Below the pieces are notes generated by a model. The model searched no databases and was not told the DNA's origin. It worked only from the letters and a program-made list of their open reading frames with translations. A stretch of DNA of 64,000 nt from Auraticoccus monumenti (GTDB lineage Bacteria > Actinomycetota > Actinomycetes > Propionibacteriales > Propionibacteriaceae), in assembly GCF_900101785.1 (NCBI RefSeq), contig NZ_LT629688.1, forward strand, positions 62,001 through 126,000, read 5' to 3'. Made by a program: the position numbers and the translations under genes. Below are positions 28,522 through 37,905 of this stretch, piece by piece (position 1 is the stretch's first letter; each line of letters starts with the position of its first letter).

Positions 28522-29043
28522 ATGACCGCACCCCGTTTCGTCACCCTGCTCAACGAGCAGATCGGCCACGAGTTCTCCGCCCACCAGCAGTACCTCGCCT
28601 GCGCCGTCCACTACGACGCGCTGACCATGCCGCAGATGGCCGGCTTCTTCTACGCCCAGGCCATGGAGGAGCGCAGCCACGCCATGATGATGGTCCGGTT
28701 CCTGCTCGACACCGGCGCCCGCGTCGAGCTCTCCGGGGTGGCCGTCCCGCAGACCCGCTTCGCCGACGTCGTGGAGCCGGTGGCCCTGGCGCTGGAGCAG
28801 GAGAAGCGGGTCACCGAGCAGATCCACGCGCTGACCCGGACCGCCCGCGAGGAGGACGACCTCGCCGCCGAGCAGTTCATGCAGTGGTTCATCAAGGAGC
28901 AGGTGGAGGAGGTCGCCTCGATGAGCACCCTGCTGGCCGTGGCCACCCGCGCCGCCGGCGTCGACGCCCTGGAGGACTGGGTCGCCCGTGAGCACCACGA
29001 CGAGGGCGGGGACCCGACCGCTCCCCCGGCCGCCGGCGCGTGA
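28522..29043 (+). CDS. Ferritin
   Basis: Iron-storage protein of 173 residues with the four-helix ferritin fold. Ferroxidase ligands are visible in LNEQIGHEFSAHQQYL (Glu), QAMEERSHAMMM (Glu, His) and EQEKRVTEQI, and a final helix EQFMQWFIKEQVEEV carries the last Gln/Glu ligands. No heme-ligand Met as in bacterioferritin is obvious. ATG at 28522 has TAGGTT 7 bases upstream (leaderless), which argues against the upstream in-frame GTG at 28444. Tandem IdeR-like boxes precede it. The stop overlaps the next gene (GTGA). Confidence 0.92.
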   Translation: MTAPRFVTLLNEQIGHEFSAHQQYLACAVHYDALTMPQMAGFFYAQAMEERSHAMMMVRFLLDTGARVELSGVAVPQTRFADVVEPVALALEQEKRVTEQIHALTRTAREEDDLAAEQFMQWFIKEQVEEVASMSTLLAVATRAAGVDALEDWVAREHHDEGGDPTAPPAAGA

Positions 29044-29723
29044 GAAGCACCGGGCACCCCACCGCCCTGAGGTGGCCGGTGGTGCTGTTCGACTTCGACG
29101 GGACCCTCGGGGACACCATCGCCCTGATCGTCGCCTCCTACCGCCACGCCCTGTCCTCCGTGGCCGGGCTGGAGGTGGACGACACCGAGGCGCGCTCGTG
29201 GATCGGACGTCCCCTGCTCGGGGTGCTGCAGGAGCGCCACCCCGAGCACGCCGAGGCCATGATCGAGGCCTACCGCGACTGGAACCGGACCCACCACGAC
29301 ACCCTCATCCGCCCGGTGCCCGGGATGGTGGAGCTGCTGGACGGTCTGGCCGCGGCCGGGGCGCGGACGATGGTGGTCTCGTCGAAGGTCACCGAGACCG
29401 TGCGGCTGGGACTCACCGCCCTGGGTCTGGACCAGCGGCTGCCCGACGTGGTCGGCCAGGGTGACACCGAGCACCACAAGCCGCACCCGCAGCCCCTGCT
29501 GCTGGCCGCCTCCCGGCTCGGCGTCGAGCCCGGGGAGTGCGTCTACGTCGGGGACGCCACCGTGGACGTGATGGCGGCGAAGGCGGCGGGGATGACGGCC
29601 GTGGCGGTCACCTGGGGGGCGGGAGAGCGCGCCGAGCTGACCGCGGCCGGCGCGGACACGGTGGTCGACGACGTCGACGGCCTCGCCGGCACGCTCGGCG
29701 TCCGGCTCACCCCCGGCTGGTGA
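29040..29723 (+). CDS. HAD-family phosphatase (phosphoglycolate phosphatase-like)
   Basis: Haloacid dehalogenase-fold hydrolase of 227 residues: motif I LFDFDGTLGDT (about residues 16-26), motif II VVSSK, motif III Lys in HHKPHPQPL, and motif IV YVGDATVDVMAAKAAG. A helical C1 cap lies between I and II. It resembles Gph/PpaX-type phosphatases; the substrate is uncertain. The GTG start overlaps the ferritin stop, implying coupled expression with iron storage. The end overlaps the convergent proline dehydrogenase gene by 17 bases. Confidence 0.88.
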   Translation: MRSTGHPTALRWPVVLFDFDGTLGDTIALIVASYRHALSSVAGLEVDDTEARSWIGRPLLGVLQERHPEHAEAMIEAYRDWNRTHHDTLIRPVPGMVELLDGLAAAGARTMVVSSKVTETVRLGLTALGLDQRLPDVVGQGDTEHHKPHPQPLLLAASRLGVEPGECVYVGDATVDVMAAKAAGMTAVAVTWGAGERAELTAAGADTVVDDVDGLAGTLGVRLTPGW

Positions 29724-30633
29724 GGCCCTTGAGGAACAGCGCCAGGTTGGACGGCTTCTCCGCCATCCGGCGCACCAGGTAGCCGTACCAGTCGGTGCCG
29801 TAGGGCAGGTACACCCGCACCTGGTGCCCGGCGGCCACCAGCCGGCGCTGCTCGTCGGGGCGGATCCCGTGCAGCATCTGCAGCTCCCAGGAGTCCGGCG
29901 CCCGGTGGTTGCGGGAGGCCAGGTCCAGGGCGATGGCGACCAGACGGGGGTCGTGGGTCGCGACCATCGGGTACCCCTGCCCCTGCATCAGGACCTTGAG
30001 GCAGCGGACGTAGGCGAGGTCGATGTCGGCACCGGAGAAGGCCACCTCGTCGGGCTCGGCGTAGGCCCCCTTGCACAGCCGGATCCGCGAGCCGGAGCCG
30101 GCCAGCCGCTCGCAGTCGGCCTCGGTCCGGCGCAGGTAGGACTGCAGCACCGCCCCGGTCGAGGGGAAGTCCTTGCGGAGCTCCTCCACGATCGACAGCG
30201 TCGAGTCGGTGGTGGTGTGGTCCTCCATGTCGACGGTGACGGTGGTGCCGGCGTTGCGGGCGGCGGCGGAGATGCTACGGGCCTTCTCCAGGGCGACGGT
30301 CTCCCCGTCCCCGGGAAGGAGCTGCCCGATGGCGCTGAGCTTGACCGAGACCTCCACCGAGGGGCCGAGCCCCTCGGCCCGGATCGCGGCCAGCAGCTCC
30401 AGGTAGGCCGCGGTCACCTGCTCGGCGTGGCCCCGGTCGGTGGTGTCCTCGCCCAGGTGGTCGACGGTGACCAGGAGGCCCTCGGCGCTCAGCAGGCGGC
30501 AGGTGTCCAGGGCGTCCTCGGTGGTCTCCCCGGCCACGAAGCGCGCGACCACCCCACGGGTCAGCGGCACCGCCAGGGCGGCGTCCTTGATCCGCTCGTT
30601 CCCCGCCGCCTTGAGCAGCAACCTGCGCAGCAT
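29707..30633 (-). CDS. Proline dehydrogenase
   Basis: FAD-dependent oxidation of proline to pyrroline-5-carboxylate. The 308-residue monofunctional PRODH barrel shows VTVDMEDHTTTDSTL, YLRRTEADCERLA, RLCKGAYAEPDE and the signature RVYLPYGTDWYGYLVRRMAEKPSN with its substrate arginines. ATG at 30633 is preceded by AAGAGG 5 bases away. It lies directly downstream of the TIM-barrel epimerase gene, 19 bases apart. P5C dehydrogenase is not nearby, while proC, which reverses the reaction, is 11 kb away on the same strand. Confidence 0.93.
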   Translation of the reverse strand: MLRRLLLKAAGNERIKDAALAVPLTRGVVARFVAGETTEDALDTCRLLSAEGLLVTVDHLGEDTTDRGHAEQVTAAYLELLAAIRAEGLGPSVEVSVKLSAIGQLLPGDGETVALEKARSISAAARNAGTTVTVDMEDHTTTDSTLSIVEELRKDFPSTGAVLQSYLRRTEADCERLAGSGSRIRLCKGAYAEPDEVAFSGADIDLAYVRCLKVLMQGQGYPMVATHDPRLVAIALDLASRNHRAPDSWELQMLHGIRPDEQRRLVAAGHQVRVYLPYGTDWYGYLVRRMAEKPSNLALFLKGLTSRG

Positions 30634-30652
30634 CGCGTCCTCTTCTCTCGTG

Positions 30653-31462
30653 TCAGGACTGACCCAGGTGGACCCGGGTGAAGGCGAGGGACTCGGCCAG
30701 GTCGAGCTCGCGCTGGGCCCGGCTCCCCGAGGAGCGGGAGTTGACCTCGAGCACGACGTGGCCCTGGTAGCCGGTGGTCCGCAGGTGCTCCAGCAGCTCG
30801 GCGGCCCGCTGGTCGCCGTAGCCGGGCTTGAGGTGCTCGTCCTTGAACGAGCCGCTGCCGTCGGTCAGGTGCACGTGGCGCAACCGGTCCCCCCACGCCT
30901 TCGCCAGGTCCAGGGACTGCACCCGGGCGGTGGAGGCGTGGCTGAGGTCGAGGGTCAGGTGCTCGTAGTCCAGCTCGGTGGGGTCCCAGCCGGGCATGTA
31001 GGCCTTGAACTCCCCACCACGGGGGGTGCGCCAGGGGTACATGTTCTCCACGCAGAACAGCACGCCGGTCTCCTCGTTGAGCCGGCGGATGCCGGCCTCG
31101 AACTGGGAGGCGTAGCTGCGCTGCCAGCGGAACGGCGGGTGCACCACGACCACGTCGGCGCCGAGCTGGGCGGCCGCCCGGGCGGAGCGCTCCAGCTTCT
31201 CCCAGGCGTCGGAGCCCCAGGTGCGCTGGGTGACCAGCAGGGTCGGGGCGTGCACCGAGACCACCGGCACCTGGTGGAAGTCGCGGAGCTTCTGCACCGC
31301 GTCGACGTCGGAGGCGACCGGGTCGATCCCCACCATCACCTCGACCGCGTCGTAGCCGAGCCGTCCGGCCAGCTCGAAGCCGCTGGCCGTGGACTCCGGG
31401 TAGGCCGAGGACGTGGACAGGGCCACGCAGGGGCGGCGGGTCGGCTGGGCGGGGGCGTTCAC
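30653..31462 (-). CDS. Sugar phosphate isomerase/epimerase (xylose isomerase-like TIM barrel)
   Basis: A 269-residue AP-endonuclease-2-type TIM barrel. Metal-binding acids and histidines fit [37 protein letters not shown] and [19 protein letters not shown]. The family includes isomerases, epimerases and dehydratases; the substrate is unknown. It holds the position of mycobacterial Rv0498, just after ppx/gppA. GTG at 31462 has TACGAT 6 bases upstream (leaderless). Proline dehydrogenase follows on the same strand. Confidence 0.85.
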   Translation of the reverse strand: MNAPAQPTRRPCVALSTSSAYPESTASGFELAGRLGYDAVEVMVGIDPVASDVDAVQKLRDFHQVPVVSVHAPTLLVTQRTWGSDAWEKLERSARAAAQLGADVVVVHPPFRWQRSYASQFEAGIRRLNEETGVLFCVENMYPWRTPRGGEFKAYMPGWDPTELDYEHLTLDLSHASTARVQSLDLAKAWGDRLRHVHLTDGSGSFKDEHLKPGYGDQRAAELLEHLRTTGYQGHVVLEVNSRSSGSRAQRELDLAESLAFTRVHLGQS

Positions 31463-31531
31463 CGGGCGATCGTATTCGCCAGCGGACGTGCGACCTACTC
31501 AGGCCCCGGAGGGCCGGCCGGGGCGCCGCGG

Positions 31532-32443
31532 TCAGTCGCCGTTGAGGTGGTCGAGGTAGTTGAGGATGACGCCCTCGCGCAGGGCCCACGGGCAGATGTC
31601 GATCTCGTCGAACCCGGCGAGCTCCATCGCGGCCTCGGCCACCACCGCGCCGGCCAGGATCTGCCGGGCCCGCCCGGCCGAGACACCCGGCAGCTCGGCA
31701 CGCTGGTCGGCCTTCATCTCCGCCAGCCGGCCCACCCACTCCGAGACGTCGTCCCGGCGCAGCGACCGGTGCACGTAGGGCCCGTCGGAGCGCGGGGCCG
31801 CCCCGGCGATCCGGGCCAGCGAGCGGAAGGTCTTCGACGTCCCCACCGCGCGCTCGAAGGGACCGGCGCGGAGCAGGTCCCCGATCACCCCGCCGATCTC
31901 GGCGCGGACGTGGGTGCGCATCTCGGCCAGGTGCTTGGGTCCGAAGCGGCGCGACATCCGTCCGGCCCCGACCGGGACCGAGAAGGCCACGTCGGGGTCC
32001 TCGTCGCGGCCGGCCGCCAGCTCCAGCGACCCGCCGCCGATGTCGAGCACGGCCAGGCTGCCCGCCGACCACCCCAGCCAGCGCCGGACGGCCAGGAAGG
32101 TCCAGCGCGACTCGTCCTCCCCCGACAGCACCCGCAGCGCGACGCCGGTCTCCCGCTCGACCCGCTCGATCACCTCGTCGCAGTTCTCCGCGTCGCGCAG
32201 CGCGCTGGTGACGAAGGGCAGCAGCCGCGAGCAGCCGGTGCGCTCCGCGGTCTGCTGGGCCTCCCGGACGGTCTCCACCAGCGTCGCGGTGCCGTCCTCG
32301 CTGAGCGCGTCGCCGTCGAGGAGCTCAGCCAGCCGCAGCTCGGTGGAGTGCGAGCTGGCCGGGACGGGCGCGCCACCGGCCCGGGCGTCCACCACCAGCA
32401 GGTGCACGGTGTTGGACCCGACGTCGAGCACTCCCAGCCTCAT
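31532..32443 (-). CDS. Ppx/GppA family exopolyphosphatase
   Basis: ASKHA-fold phosphatase acting on polyphosphate or pppGpp, 303 residues as in short actinobacterial Ppx1. Nucleotide-binding motifs are [17 protein letters not shown] (about residues 3-19), the Glu-containing [18 protein letters not shown] and VGAGRM. It corresponds to mycobacterial Rv0496. ATG at 32443 is chosen because TAGGTT ends 7 bases upstream; GTG 32452 is the alternative. It is the first gene of the conserved ppx-epimerase block. Confidence 0.9.
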   Translation of the reverse strand: MRLGVLDVGSNTVHLLVVDARAGGAPVPASSHSTELRLAELLDGDALSEDGTATLVETVREAQQTAERTGCSRLLPFVTSALRDAENCDEVIERVERETGVALRVLSGEDESRWTFLAVRRWLGWSAGSLAVLDIGGGSLELAAGRDEDPDVAFSVPVGAGRMSRRFGPKHLAEMRTHVRAEIGGVIGDLLRAGPFERAVGTSKTFRSLARIAGAAPRSDGPYVHRSLRRDDVSEWVGRLAEMKADQRAELPGVSAGRARQILAGAVVAEAAMELAGFDEIDICPWALREGVILNYLDHLNGD

Positions 32444-32501
32444 GGCGGACAACCTAGTGGCGCCCGACGACGTCCCCGCACGCGTGAGCCGGGGTGGGCG
32501 C

Positions 32502-33287
32502 TCAGCCCCGGGGGTCGCGGAGGAAGACGGGCTCGTCGGGGGTGGAGCGCTCCCGGCTCCAGCGGTAGCCGCCCTCGTCGAAGTTCTTGAGCGCGGCGGC
32601 GGTGCGGACCCGGTGCTGCACCATCCAGCCGGCCATCATGCCGCGGGCCCGCTTGGCGAAGAAGGAGACGACCCGGTGCTTCCCGGAGGCGTCGGCGTCC
32701 TCGAAGCGGGGCGTCACCACTCGGGCGCCCAGGACGTCGGGGCGCACCACCCGGGCGTACTCCTGGGAGGCCAGGTCGACCACGACCGGGGCGCCGGGCG
32801 AGGCCTCGAGGTCCTCGGCGAGCAACCGGGTGACCCGGTCGCCCCACCAGTCGTAGAGGGACGTGCCGCGCTCGGTCCGCAGCCGGACGCCCATCTCCAG
32901 CCGGTAGGGCTGCACCAGGTCCAGCGGGCGGAGCACGCCGTACAGGCCGGACAGGATCCGCACCGTCTTCTGGGCCTCGGTGAAGTCGCGCTCGTCGAAG
33001 CGGGTCGGCGCGGCGAGACCCTGGTAAACGTCGCCGGCGAAGGCCAGCACCGCGGGTCGGGCGTTGCGCCAGGTATGCGGCGCCGAGAACTCGGCGTAGC
33101 GCTCGACGTTGAGCCGGGCCAGGTCGTCCGACAGGTCCATCAGCTCGGCCACCTCCTCCGGCGACCGGCTCCGCATCACGGCGACCAGCGCCTCGGCCTC
33201 GTCGAGCAGCCGCGGCTCGGAGCGCTTGCGGGTCGCGGGCCGGGTCTCGAAGTCGAGCGTCTTGGCCGGGGAGAGCAGGGCGAGCAC
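32502..33287 (-). CDS. yaaA: Peroxide stress protein YaaA (DUF328/UPF0246)
   Basis: A 261-residue YaaA-family protein, starting [14 protein letters not shown], with [38 protein letters not shown] and [12 protein letters not shown], all typical of the family. E. coli YaaA lowers intracellular free iron and DNA damage during peroxide stress. GTG at 33287 is the natural start: it matches the family N-terminus and has TACCGT 6 bases upstream. The frame that continues upstream to 33938 is antisense to the DedA-like gene. Confidence 0.92.
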   Translation of the reverse strand: MLALLSPAKTLDFETRPATRKRSEPRLLDEAEALVAVMRSRSPEEVAELMDLSDDLARLNVERYAEFSAPHTWRNARPAVLAFAGDVYQGLAAPTRFDERDFTEAQKTVRILSGLYGVLRPLDLVQPYRLEMGVRLRTERGTSLYDWWGDRVTRLLAEDLEASPGAPVVVDLASQEYARVVRPDVLGARVVTPRFEDADASGKHRVVSFFAKRARGMMAGWMVQHRVRTAAALKNFDEGGYRWSRERSTPDEPVFLRDPRG

Positions 33288-33408
33288 GAGCCGACGGTAG
33301 CCGATCCGGGCCGTCGTGACTCCTGTCACGGGGAGGCCGTGAGGGTTCCACCGGAAGCGGTGACGCCGTCCGGTCCGGACTCCCCCTCCGGTGGACCACG
33401 ATGGAGCC

Positions 33409-34161
33409 ATGGACCCGCACACCGAGACCTCCGCCCCGAACCCCTCACCGGAGGAGCCGAAGGCCCCGGCGTCGATGCGGGACCTGGTTCCCTGGGAGGG
33501 TCGGGCCACCCGCGGGGACAAGCTGCTGGTCGGGGCGGTCCTCGGCGGGCTGGCGCTGATGATCGCCACCATCCCGGTGCGGCCGTTCCTGCTGGCCTCG
33601 CACCCCGTCCTGCTCGAGTTCGTCACCGGCAGCCTGTCCGCGGTCGGCGCCGGAGCGGCCTTCGCGCGCATCGGCGAGGTGCCGCTGTGGCTCGTGGTGG
33701 TCGCCGGTGTGGTCGGCACCATCAAGCTCGACTGGCTCTTCTGGCTGGCCGGGCGGCGCTGGGGAGGCCGGATCGTGTCCCTCTTCGCCCCCAGCGAGCA
33801 GGCCCGCCGGCTGGTCACCCGGCTCCGTGGGGCCAACCCGTGGGTGGTCCGGCTGGCCACGGCCGCCGCGTCGCTCCCGGGCGTCCCGTCGGCGCTGGTC
33901 TTCGCCGTCGCGGGTCTGCACCGGATGCGGCTGAGCACGTTCCTGCTCTTCGACGCCCTCGGCGCCTCGCTGATGGTCGGGCTGGTCGCCGGCCTGGGCT
34001 ACGGCCTGGGCCAGCACGCGGTGGACGTGGTGCTGCTGGTCGACGAGTACGCGCTGTGGGTCAGCCTGGCCCTGATCGTGGGGCTGGCGTTCTGGTCGGC
34101 GCGGAAGTCCGCGCGGGCTGCGTCGGCGAAGCAGCCGCCGCAGGACCGAGGGCCTCACTAG
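33409..34161 (+). CDS. DedA/VTT-like membrane protein
   Basis: A 250-residue integral membrane protein with a charged, Pro-rich N-terminal tail and five or six helices. WLVVVAGVVGTIKLDWLFWLAGRRWGG, the Leu-Pro-Gly-Val-Pro element ASLPGVPSALVFAVAGLHRMRLSTFLLFDALG and the last helix fit the DedA/SNARE-associated (VTT) family, some members of which move polyprenyl-phosphate or lipids across the membrane. Function here is unproven. ATG at 33409 is chosen over an in-frame ATG at 33391; CACGAT ends 6 bases before it. Confidence 0.7.
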   Translation: MDPHTETSAPNPSPEEPKAPASMRDLVPWEGRATRGDKLLVGAVLGGLALMIATIPVRPFLLASHPVLLEFVTGSLSAVGAGAAFARIGEVPLWLVVVAGVVGTIKLDWLFWLAGRRWGGRIVSLFAPSEQARRLVTRLRGANPWVVRLATAAASLPGVPSALVFAVAGLHRMRLSTFLLFDALGASLMVGLVAGLGYGLGQHAVDVVLLVDEYALWVSLALIVGLAFWSARKSARAASAKQPPQDRGPH

Positions 34162-34170
34162 GCTGGTCCG

Positions 34171-34917
34171 GTGCCCGAGGTCCTGCTCCCCTTCCCCCGC
34201 GCGTGGGTGGAGTTCACCGACCCCGCCGACGCCGACCAGGTGTACCGCTGCGACCTGACCTGGCTCACCTCGCGGTGGCAGTGCCTGTTCGGGTCCACCG
34301 CCGGGGGCACCCCGACCGGCGGCTGCCCCGGCATCTACGCCGACCGGCCCGACGACGGCTGCTGCACCCTCGGGGCCCACTTCAGCGACGCCGACGACGA
34401 GGACCGGGTGGGCGGGCACGTGGCCCGCCTCACCCCCGAGCAGTGGCAGCACCACGGCACCCCGTGGTCCCGCACCGACGAGGACGGGGACCGCACCACC
34501 AGCACCGTCGACGGGGCCTGCGTCTTCCTCAACCGGCCCGGCTTCCCCGCCGGCGCCGGGTGCGCCCTGCACCTGCTGTCGCTGACCACCGGCACCCCGG
34601 TCACCCAGACCAAGCCGGACGTCTGCTGGCAGCTGCCGCTGCGGCGCCGGTACCGCCAGGTCACCCGCACCGACGACAGCGAGTACCTCGAGATCACCCT
34701 CGGGGAGTACGTCCGGGAGGGCTGGGGAGCGGGCGGGCACCAGCTGGACTGGTACTGCACCTCCAACAGCGACGCCCACGTCGGTGCCGAACCGGTCTAC
34801 CGCAGTTCGCGTCTGGAGCTGGTGGAGCTGATGGGCGAAGCCGCCTACGCGGAGCTGGTCCGGCACTGCGAGGCCGCCGACGGGCTGCTGCCCCACCCGG
34901 CGTCGACGCCCAGGTAA
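34171..34917 (+). CDS. Conserved cysteine-rich protein, possible metal or Fe-S binder
   Basis: A 248-residue soluble protein with at least ten cysteines: [57 protein letters not shown] and RHCEAAD. The pattern resembles YkgJ/DUF3109-like zinc or iron-sulfur proteins, but I cannot assign the family firmly. The first residues ([20 protein letters not shown]) look well conserved. GTG at 34171 has TAGGCT 6 bases upstream (leaderless). It lies 9 bases after the DedA-like gene but carries its own promoter. Confidence 0.75.
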   Translation: MPEVLLPFPRAWVEFTDPADADQVYRCDLTWLTSRWQCLFGSTAGGTPTGGCPGIYADRPDDGCCTLGAHFSDADDEDRVGGHVARLTPEQWQHHGTPWSRTDEDGDRTTSTVDGACVFLNRPGFPAGAGCALHLLSLTTGTPVTQTKPDVCWQLPLRRRYRQVTRTDDSEYLEITLGEYVREGWGAGGHQLDWYCTSNSDAHVGAEPVYRSSRLELVELMGEAAYAELVRHCEAADGLLPHPASTPR

Positions 34918-34966
34918 GGCGACCCTCACTCAGCGACGGCCGGTCCGGGTGACCACAATGACGAGC

Positions 34967-35608
34967 ATGCACGTCGACCATCTCTCCTACGCCTGCGGAC
35001 CCGAGGGCCTCACCGCCTGCGCCGACCGCCTCGCCTCCCAGCTGGGCGTCGAGGCCCTGGACGGCGGGTTCCACCCACGCTTCGGCACCCGCAACCGGAT
35101 CATCCCGCTGCAGGGCCCCCGTTACCTGGAGGTGGTGGAGGTGCTGGACCACCCGGCCTCGGACAAGGCCCCCTTCGGCCAGGCCGTGCGGGCTCGTTCG
35201 GCGCAGGGCGGTGGCTGGCTGGGCTGGGTGATCGCCCTGGACGGGGAGCGGATGAGCGCCTTCGAGGAGCGGCTCGGACGTCCTGCCGTGGACGGTCACC
35301 GGGTGCAGCCCGACGGCACCGTGCTGCAGTGGCGCCAGCTCGGGGTGAAGGGGCTGCAGAGCGACCCGCAGCTGCCCTTCTTCGTGGAGTGGCAGAGCCC
35401 CGAGGAGGTGCGTCCCTCGGCGCTGGACTCCTCGGTGGAGCTGGTCGGTCTCGAGCTGGCCGGGAACCCCGACCGCGTCGAGGACTGGCTGGGTGGGGAC
35501 CCGACCACGCTGATGCCGGGGCTGCCGCTGAGCTGGGCCCACCCCTCGGGCCAGCCCGGTCTGGCCTCGGCCACCTTCGACAGCGCGACCGGCCAGGTCA
35601 CCATCTGA
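34967..35608 (+). CDS. VOC (glyoxalase-like) family protein
   Basis: A 213-residue protein with a Glyoxalase_3-like pattern: MHVDHLSYACGPEGL at the start, FGTRNRIIPLQGPRYLEVVEVL, WLGWVIALDGERM and LPFFVEWQSPEEV. A metal site of the vicinal-oxygen-chelate type is plausible (His3, Glu in YLEVVEV). The reaction is unknown. ATG at 34967 is favoured by CACAAT 7 bases upstream; GTG 34949 and ATG 34958 are alternatives. The stop overlaps the aminotransferase start (TGATG). Confidence 0.8.
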   Translation: MHVDHLSYACGPEGLTACADRLASQLGVEALDGGFHPRFGTRNRIIPLQGPRYLEVVEVLDHPASDKAPFGQAVRARSAQGGGWLGWVIALDGERMSAFEERLGRPAVDGHRVQPDGTVLQWRQLGVKGLQSDPQLPFFVEWQSPEEVRPSALDSSVELVGLELAGNPDRVEDWLGGDPTTLMPGLPLSWAHPSGQPGLASATFDSATGQVTI

Positions 35609-36702
35609 TGGGCGTGCGGATCCGTCCGGTGGTGGGCGCGCTCCCGGTCTACCGCGCCGGACGCCCGCCGCAGGCCCAGCCTGGTCTGACCGCCTACAAG
35701 CTGTCCAGCAACGAGAACCCCTGGCCACCGCTGCCCGGGGTGATGGCCGCGGTCGAGGCGGCGGCGCGGACGATGAACCGCTACCCCGACGCCGGCAACT
35801 CCGCGATCAGCGAGGGCGTGGCCCAGCGGCTCGGGGTGGGCGCCGAGCAGATCGCCTTCGGCACCGGCTCGGTGGCCGTGCTCTACCAGCTGCTGCAGGC
35901 CGTCTGCGAGCCCGGCGACGAGGTGGTGCACGCCTGGCGCTCCTTCGAGGCCTACCCGATCGCGATCCAGCTGCCGGGTGCGGTGGGGGTCGGCGTGCCG
36001 CTGACCGCGACGGCCGAGCACGACCTGGACGCGATGGCGGCGGCGATCACCGAGCGCACCCGGGCGGTGCTGGTCTGCACCCCGAACAACCCCACCGGGC
36101 CGGTGGTGCGCCACGAGGAGCTGGTGCGGTTCTGCCGGCAGGTGCCCGCCGACGTCATGGTGGTGGTGGACGAGGCCTACGTGGAGTTCGTCCGCGACCC
36201 CGACGCCGCCCGCGGCCTGGACCTGCTGGCCGAGCTCGACAACGTGGTGGTGCTGCGGACGTTCTCCAAGGCCTACGGGCTGGCGGGGTTCCGGATCGGC
36301 TACTCCGTCAGCCACGCCGGGGTGGCTGCGGCGGTGCGGGCGGTGTCGCTGCCCTTCGGCGTCTCCTCCCCCGCCCAGGCGGCCGTGCTGGCCTCGCTGG
36401 AGGCCGAGGACGCGCTGCTGGAGCGGGTCGAGCTGCTGGTCGGCGAGCGGGGCCGCCTGCTGACCGGGCTGCGCGACCTCGGGCTCGAGGTCCCCGACGC
36501 CCAGGGCAACTTCGTCTGGCTGCCGGCCGGCGCGCGGACCCTGGAGTGGGCCCGCGCCTTCGAGGCCGCCGCGCTGACCGTGCGCCCGTTCGCGCCCGCC
36601 GGCGACTCCCCCGAGGAGCTGGCCGCCGCCGGGTTGCGGATCAGCGTGGGCGAGGACGACGCCACCACCCGCGTGCTGGACGTCGCCGCCCGCTTCGGCT
36701 GA
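35608..36702 (+). CDS. HisC/Pat-type aminotransferase (class I/II, PLP)
   Basis: PLP-dependent aminotransferase of 364 residues in the histidinol-phosphate/aromatic aminotransferase group. Landmarks are YKLSSNENPWPP (about residues 30-41), TPNNPTGPVV, VVDEAYVEF and the PLP lysine in RTFSKAYGLAGFRIGY. No his genes are near, so it may be the aromatic (phenylalanine) aminotransferase or a second HisC. It starts with ATG overlapping the VOC stop, so the two are translationally coupled. A frame extending upstream to 35329 is shadow sequence. Confidence 0.88.
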   Translation: MGVRIRPVVGALPVYRAGRPPQAQPGLTAYKLSSNENPWPPLPGVMAAVEAAARTMNRYPDAGNSAISEGVAQRLGVGAEQIAFGTGSVAVLYQLLQAVCEPGDEVVHAWRSFEAYPIAIQLPGAVGVGVPLTATAEHDLDAMAAAITERTRAVLVCTPNNPTGPVVRHEELVRFCRQVPADVMVVVDEAYVEFVRDPDAARGLDLLAELDNVVVLRTFSKAYGLAGFRIGYSVSHAGVAAAVRAVSLPFGVSSPAQAAVLASLEAEDALLERVELLVGERGRLLTGLRDLGLEVPDAQGNFVWLPAGARTLEWARAFEAAALTVRPFAPAGDSPEELAAAGLRISVGEDDATTRVLDVAARFG

Positions 36703-36714
36703 CGCCCGCCGACG

Positions 36715-37761
36715 TCAGTCGGCCAGGAGCTCGCGGACCCGCGGGATGACCTGGGTGCCGTAGAGCTCGATGGCGTGCACCAGCTGCTCGTGGGGCATCG
36801 GGCCGTTGCTGTACTTCAGGTCGAAGCGGTTCAGCCCCAGCGCGCGCACGGTCCGCGCGATCTTCTGCGCGACCGTCTCCGGCGAGCCGGCGACGACCGC
36901 GCCGCCGTCGACCTCGGCCTCGAAGTCCGCCCGGCTGGTCGGACCCCAGCCGCGCTCGCGCCCGATCCGGTCCCGGTTGGCCTTGAAGTGGGGGAACATC
37001 AGCTCCCGCGCCTCCTCGTCGGTGTCGGCGACGAACCCGGGCGAGTGCACCCCCAGCGGCAGCTCGGGCTGACCCAGCTCGCGCAGCGCGCGGCGGTACA
37101 GGTCGGCGTAGGGGACGAACCGCTCCGCCGCCCCGCCGATGATGGCCAGCGCCATCGGGATGCCGTACCGGGCCGCGCGGACCACCGACTCCGGGGACCC
37201 GCCGACGCCGATCCAGACCGGCAGCGTGCCGCGCTCGGTCTTGGGGAAGACCTCGGCGTCCAGGGGCGGGCGGTGGGTGCCCTGCCAGCGGACCCGGCCC
37301 TCGCTGCGCAGCGCGGCGAAGAGGTCGAGCTTCTCGGTGAACAGGGTCTCGTAGTCGGCCAGGTCGTAGCCGAACAGGGGGAAGGACTCGGTGAACGAGC
37401 CGCGCCCCAGGGTGATCTCGGCGCGCCCGTTCGAGACCGCGTCCAGGGTGGCGAACCGCTCGTAGACGCGGACCGGGTCGTCGGAGCTGAGCACGGTGAC
37501 CGCGGTGCCCAGCGTGATGCGCTCGGTGCGCGCGGCGATCGCGGTCAGGACGATCTCGGGGGCGGAGACCGCGTAGTCGTCGCGGTGGTGCTCACCGACG
37601 CCGAAGGCGTCGACGCCGACCCGGTCGGCGACCACGCCCTGCTCGACCGTGTTGCGCAGCACCTGCGCGTGGCTCAGCGGACGCCCGTCGGCGTCCACGG
37701 TGACGTCGCCGAAGGTGTCCAGACCGAGCTGGAGCCCCCTGGTGGTGACCGACTCGCTCAT
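36715..37761 (-). CDS. LLM-class flavin-dependent oxidoreductase
   Basis: Luciferase-like TIM-barrel monooxygenase/oxidoreductase, 348 residues. Typical elements are DAFGVGEHHRDDYAVSAPEIVLTAIAARTERITLGTAV, NGRAEITLGRGSF, LPVWIGVGGSPESVVRAARYG and GSPETVAQKIA. It uses FMN or F420; the substrate is unknown. ATG at 37761 follows GGAAGG with 8-base spacing. The large open frame continuing upstream to 39522 is antisense to radA. An inverted repeat lies in its leader at 37782-37795. Confidence 0.88.
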   Translation of the reverse strand: MSESVTTRGLQLGLDTFGDVTVDADGRPLSHAQVLRNTVEQGVVADRVGVDAFGVGEHHRDDYAVSAPEIVLTAIAARTERITLGTAVTVLSSDDPVRVYERFATLDAVSNGRAEITLGRGSFTESFPLFGYDLADYETLFTEKLDLFAALRSEGRVRWQGTHRPPLDAEVFPKTERGTLPVWIGVGGSPESVVRAARYGIPMALAIIGGAAERFVPYADLYRRALRELGQPELPLGVHSPGFVADTDEEARELMFPHFKANRDRIGRERGWGPTSRADFEAEVDGGAVVAGSPETVAQKIARTVRALGLNRFDLKYSNGPMPHEQLVHAIELYGTQVIPRVRELLAD

Positions 37762-37781
37762 CTGCTGGACCTTCCGTCGTA

Positions 37782-37795
37782 GTTGAACCGTCAAC
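37782..37795. promoter_or_regulatory. Palindrome in the leader of the LLM oxidoreductase gene
   Basis: GTTGA-ACCG-TCAAC is a perfect 5-bp inverted repeat 21-34 bases upstream of the start, just downstream of a -10-like TACGAT on the minus strand. The position fits a repressor site (MarR or HxlR type sites look similar), but no regulator gene is adjacent. Confidence 0.4.
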
Positions 37796-37905
37796 AATCG
37801 TAGCGGACCCGTTGTTCCGGCCCGACCGCGGCGACGGTCCGCGCCCGTGCACCACCCGCGACCGACGTCCGGGAAGTGTCCGAGCGCTCCCCTACGGTGT
37901 GGAGC

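Noticed and set aside
31914-34952. Open frame of 1012 codons on the plus strand across ppx, yaaA and the DedA-like region
   Set aside because: It runs antisense or out of frame through three recognised genes and has no domain signature; a shadow of high GC at third codon positions.
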